NCBI GenBank assembly: GCA_016936555.1
Contig: JAFGXR010000100.1
Span: 1-64,000, forward strand
Source of the DNA: Spirochaetales bacterium
GTDB lineage: Bacteria > Spirochaetota > Spirochaetia > DSM-2461
DNA: 64,000 bases
Reading direction: 5' to 3'
Shown here piece after piece: positions 61,277-64,000 of this stretch. Each line of letters opens with the position of its first letter. Position 1 is the first letter of the stretch. Made by a program: the position numbers and the translations under genes. The notes beneath the pieces are model-generated. The model was given only the letters and a program-made list of their open reading frames with translations, was not told the origin of the DNA and did no database searches.

Positions 61277-61879
61277 TTAGCTGTTTGTTGCTATGATAAT
61301 ATTTTTAAGTTCATTCAGCTGATAAATTCTGAACTCTGCTTTTACCATGTGATCATTTTCCCTCCCGGTCATCTTGTAGGCTGTCCTGCAGCCCGCGGCA
61401 TTTCCTGCCTGAATGTCGTGTATATGATCTCCGACGATCAGAATTTCATCACAGGTAATTTCAAGAAGATCCGCAATATGGAATATCGATTCCGGGTCCG
61501 GTTTAAGGGGAAAAGGATCATCTCTGGAGATTATCTTTCCGAAATGCCCTGTTGTAATTGTCTGAAAATTCTGTAGTGCCCTTACTATGGACTTGTAACA
61601 GTTGCGACTGATTATGAAGAAAGGTATTTCCCGGTTCATAAGAAACGAGAGTATATCCTGAGCACCGTCTTCTTCCCGGGAGATGCATGCGGCTTTATAC
61701 TCCATTTCTTCCAGAATAGTATGAGCAATCATACTCTCTTCAGGTGAAAGAGTTTGAAAATAATCCAGCAGAAACATCTCGGGAGGGCATCTGGTTTTTT
61801 CCCGTATGGCGGCAAAATCAATGGACCCCGGTTGGGTCAAGGTGCCGTCGAAATCAAAAATCACGGCTTTCAGACTCAT
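61277..61879 (-). CDS. HAD-superfamily hydrolase (phosphatase)
   Basis: A 200-residue cytoplasmic phosphatase of the HAD-IA group. Motif I is FDFDGTLT with nucleophile Asp9 and Asp11; motif II lies in IISRN (about residues 93-97), motif III is the Lys in LKPDPES, and motif IV is IVGDHIHD. A four-helix cap between motifs I and II (about 15-85) is typical of phosphoglycolate phosphatase relatives. Substrate unknown. ATG 61879 has AGGAGA upstream on the minus strand. Confidence 0.88.
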   Translation of the reverse strand: MSLKAVIFDFDGTLTQPGSIDFAAIREKTRCPPEMFLLDYFQTLSPEESMIAHTILEEMEYKAACISREEDGAQDILSFLMNREIPFFIISRNCYKSIVRALQNFQTITTGHFGKIISRDDPFPLKPDPESIFHIADLLEITCDEILIVGDHIHDIQAGNAAGCRTAYKMTGRENDHMVKAEFRIYQLNELKNIIIATNS

Positions 61880-61986
61880 TTCTGTATCTCCTTTTAAATC
61901 AGTTTTGATAACAGCTACAGACCGGACGGGAATAATGTCTCAAATATCTATTATATAAAAAAATCAGAGAAATACGGAGCTTTTAG

Positions 61987-61995
61987 TGTTATGAT
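61987..61995 (+). promoter_or_regulatory. Extended -10 promoter for the Ig-repeat lipoprotein
   Basis: TGTTATGAT at 61987-61995 fits an extended -10 (TGnTATAAT). There is no good -35, which is usual for this class. The ATG at 62012 follows after 16 bases with AGGG as ribosome binding site. Confidence 0.45.
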
Positions 61996-62011
61996 TAAAC
62001 CAGGGTAAATT

Positions 62012-64000
62012 ATGTATTTTCGATATCAGAATCGAGTAAATAATCATGTTTCCCGAATTTGTATACTTTTACTTTTACTCGTTACGGGATTGTATATGCA
62101 ATCCTGCTCTCAATTGATCACCCCTCTTACACCGGACGTTCTTCTCATCGTGGAGGATGAGATAAAACCGGTTATAGTCATCGAAACGCCCCGAAATAAC
62201 TCCACTTACCGCTCTTATATAGTAGTCTCCGGAACTGTTTCAGATTCCGTTCTCGAAGAGGATGATGGAATCGGCGAAATTGTAACATTTGAATACGGGA
62301 TTGTTGATAGCAGTCCCCGGACAAGAACTGTCACAGTTGACGGTTCCGGCAGCTTTTCCATATCACCCGAAGATCCCGATGCCGCTTTTTCATACAATCC
62401 AGAAACTGGTGATTTCGCATTTGTGATAAGCACAACTGTTCCGAATGTACTAAGCAGCGTTCAGACTGTCTATGTGGAAGTGACTGACAGCAATGGCAAT
62501 ACTTCCAGAAAAGAAGTCAATCTCCAGTCCTATCTCTATGGTCCCTATATTTCGATTGTCTCTCCCGACCCGGAAAATCCGGGTACCTACTCCAGCACAG
62601 TCACTGTTACGGGTTTTGTTACCAACAGTATGGACGACTCGTCGACGTCGGAGGTTGATACTTCATCTCTACAGTACAAAATCAGGAATTTCAGTGATTT
62701 TATAAATCTCTCCGAAGACGAGTACGATAGTGACACCGGAGCTTTTTCCATCACATTTGATACAACCGGATCAGATCCCGCCATTGCCCGGGTGGAAGGC
62801 GATCTGATTTTTCAATTGATTGCTTACGATAAGAATGATTACTCTACAATTGCAAGCCTGCCCATATATTCCGATGGAGCCGGTCCCTTTATTAGCGTAA
62901 CGTCGCCGGATCCGGAAAATCCCGGTACATATAATAGCATTGTTACAGTGACAGGGACGATTTTCAACAGCAGAACCGATGATGAATCTACATCGGAGGT
63001 CGATCCCTTGTCACTGGAATACAGAGTCGAAGCCAGTGAATACATTCCCATTTCCGAAGATGATGAGAGTTTTACCTATGACACCCTAACCGGAATTTTC
63101 CACCTTTCATTCAGTACGACAGGAGAGAATCCGGCGATCCCGGTAGTAGACGGAGATCTCGATCTCAGGATAAGAGCGAAAGATCTGAATGACAATCTTT
63201 CTCTATTTTATCTTGTGATCGAATCGGATAATACCGGACCTTCCCTGTCAATTATTACCCCTCAGGACGGCAGCTATTATGCCTCGACTGTGACTCTATC
63301 GGGTTATGTAGAAGATTTTGCCGGCAGCCGGTCAGTTGATGAGTGCGGAGCCCTTTTCTATCAGTTGCCGGGGCAGGACCGGGTTGAAATGGATTATGAT
63401 AATCAGGGATACTTTGAAGATGTCCTGGATTTTTCCGGAATAAATGATCCGAAAGCTCTGAAAGTATTGGCCTATGATAAAAACGGAGAAATCAGCGAAG
63501 TCGTTCTTGACCTGTACAATGATTATACAGGACCGTATATCGCAATCACGGATCCTTCTGTTTCCGACCGTCAGTTCCGGTCCTCGGTTACGGTAAGCGG
63601 TTCTGTTTCAAATGATTCTTCAGGCCTGTCAGTTTCAGAAGTGGACAGGTTGGAATGGCTTGTTGCGGGAACGTCATTGAGCGGAGTATTCAGCAATACA
63701 AATTCTGAAGCAGAAACGGATAATTTTGATGGTGGATTTACCTTTACTTTTTCTCCCTATGATGCCGGATACGCCGGTACGTCGCTGACGGTTGTTATTA
63801 ACGCTTTTGATAAAAACGGCAATAAAACATCTGAAAATATATTAATGACAAAATATGATCAGGGGATGTTTCTGGATATCACCGCTCCCCAGGATCAGGC
63901 GAAATATGCTGATTATGACTACAAGTTCACTCTGAGGGGATCTGTAAGAGACAGGGCTGATGCATCGGCATTTGATGAACTCAAATCTCTTGTTTGTACG
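62012..64000 (+). CDS. Large lipoprotein of tandem Ig-like repeats, 3' end outside window
   Basis: The frame from ATG 62012 stays open for 663 codons to the right edge, so the gene continues. The N-terminus has a hydrophobic stretch (about residues 15-29) ending in LYMQSC, a loose spirochaete lipobox (Cys32). From about residue 45 the protein is a chain of beta-rich modules of about 100-118 residues. Module starts are near residues 47, 177, 291, 409, 507 and 618, each opening with a GPYISI.SP or GPFISV.SP-like strand and then TVTVTGxVxNS. A segment ending YDKNG closes several modules. This is an Ig-like/adhesin architecture, likely surface-exposed. Modules 2 and 3 share SPDPENPGTY and a SEVD element. 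Confidence 0.85.
   Translation, partial: MYFRYQNRVNNHVSRICILLLLLVTGLYMQSCSQLITPLTPDVLLIVEDEIKPVIVIETPRNNSTYRSYIVVSGTVSDSVLEEDDGIGEIVTFEYGIVDSSPRTRTVTVDGSGSFSISPEDPDAAFSYNPETGDFAFVISTTVPNVLSSVQTVYVEVTDSNGNTSRKEVNLQSYLYGPYISIVSPDPENPGTYSSTVTVTGFVTNSMDDSSTSEVDTSSLQYKIRNFSDFINLSEDEYDSDTGAFSITFDTTGSDPAIARVEGDLIFQLIAYDKNDYSTIASLPIYSDGAGPFISVTSPDPENPGTYNSIVTVTGTIFNSRTDDESTSEVDPLSLEYRVEASEYIPISEDDESFTYDTLTGIFHLSFSTTGENPAIPVVDGDLDLRIRAKDLNDNLSLFYLVIESDNTGPSLSIITPQDGSYYASTVTLSGYVEDFAGSRSVDECGALFYQLPGQDRVEMDYDNQGYFEDVLDFSGINDPKALKVLAYDKNGEISEVVLDLYNDYTGPYIAITDPSVSDRQFRSSVTVSGSVSNDSSGLSVSEVDRLEWLVAGTSLSGVFSNTNSEAETDNFDGGFTFTFSPYDAGYAGTSLTVVINAFDKNGNKTSENILMTKYDQGMFLDITAPQDQAKYADYDYKFTLRGSVRDRADASAFDELKSLVCT

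Overview
The window looks like a piece of a free-living spirochaete chromosome (Spirochaetales, Spirochaeta/Oceanispirochaeta-like). This rests on gene content rather than on any database search. The V-type ATPase operon has the spirochaetal order E, DUF2764, A, B, D, I, K. There are two tandem methyl-accepting chemotaxis proteins, lipoproteins with loose lipoboxes, a MoxR/DUF58/von Willebrand operon, and a 5S rRNA gene that stands alone. Genes are packed tightly, ATGA/GTGA/TTGA stop-start overlaps are frequent, and GTG or TTG starts are common. No phage, insertion sequence, CRISPR array or tRNA gene was seen.

Layout. 1-6.8 kb: an edge fragment, an exported unknown, a long-chain acyl-CoA synthetase, and the htrA-uvrB-SH3 lipoprotein operon. 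6.8-10.8 kb: a leftward thiamine transporter operon (thiB-thiP-thiQ) behind a TPP riboswitch, diverging from a lone 5S rRNA gene. A duplicated, hairpin-forming 5S-tail repeat follows at 10.9-11.1 kb. 11.2-17.2 kb: housekeeping genes (YggS-type PLP protein, RluD-type pseudouridine synthase, metallo-hydrolase, pentapeptide protein, murI, rsgA). 17.3-24.9 kb: the V-ATPase operon, whose proteolipid carries Na+-ligand-like residues. 25-31.2 kb: unknowns, a Sel1 lipoprotein, a GT-A-like protein of unknown function, an M23 peptidase and an MFS transporter whose ribosome binding site lies in a hairpin. 31.3-35.8 kb: two chemoreceptors and a FecR protein. 36.1-46.0 kb: a complete but compact type II secretion operon (prepilin peptidase, GspD, E, F, L-like, M-like, C-like, lipoprotein, G, a 64-residue pseudopilin, J-like, K) behind a structured leader. 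A CheY-like protein follows.

46.4-56.8 kb: a seven-gene leftward operon (exported GATase-like membrane protein, polytopic membrane protein, acidic coiled-coil membrane protein, MoxR ATPase, DUF58, and two vWA membrane proteins), likely a cell-envelope assembly or chaperone system. 56.8-58.5 kb: a second rsgA paired with an RNHCP zinc protein, preceded by a possible 12-codon leader peptide. 58.6-61.9 kb: mnmA, an orphan citX, a DUF554 membrane protein and a HAD phosphatase. 62-64 kb: the start of a very large lipoprotein built of tandem Ig-like repeats, which runs off the window.

The most unusual signals are these: three genes whose -10 box lies 6-7 nt before the start codon (probable leaderless mRNAs); the 5S-tail repeat; the two structured leaders at 29.98 and 36.06 kb; the vWA/MoxR operon; and the GT-A-like family protein at 27.1-28.9 kb.
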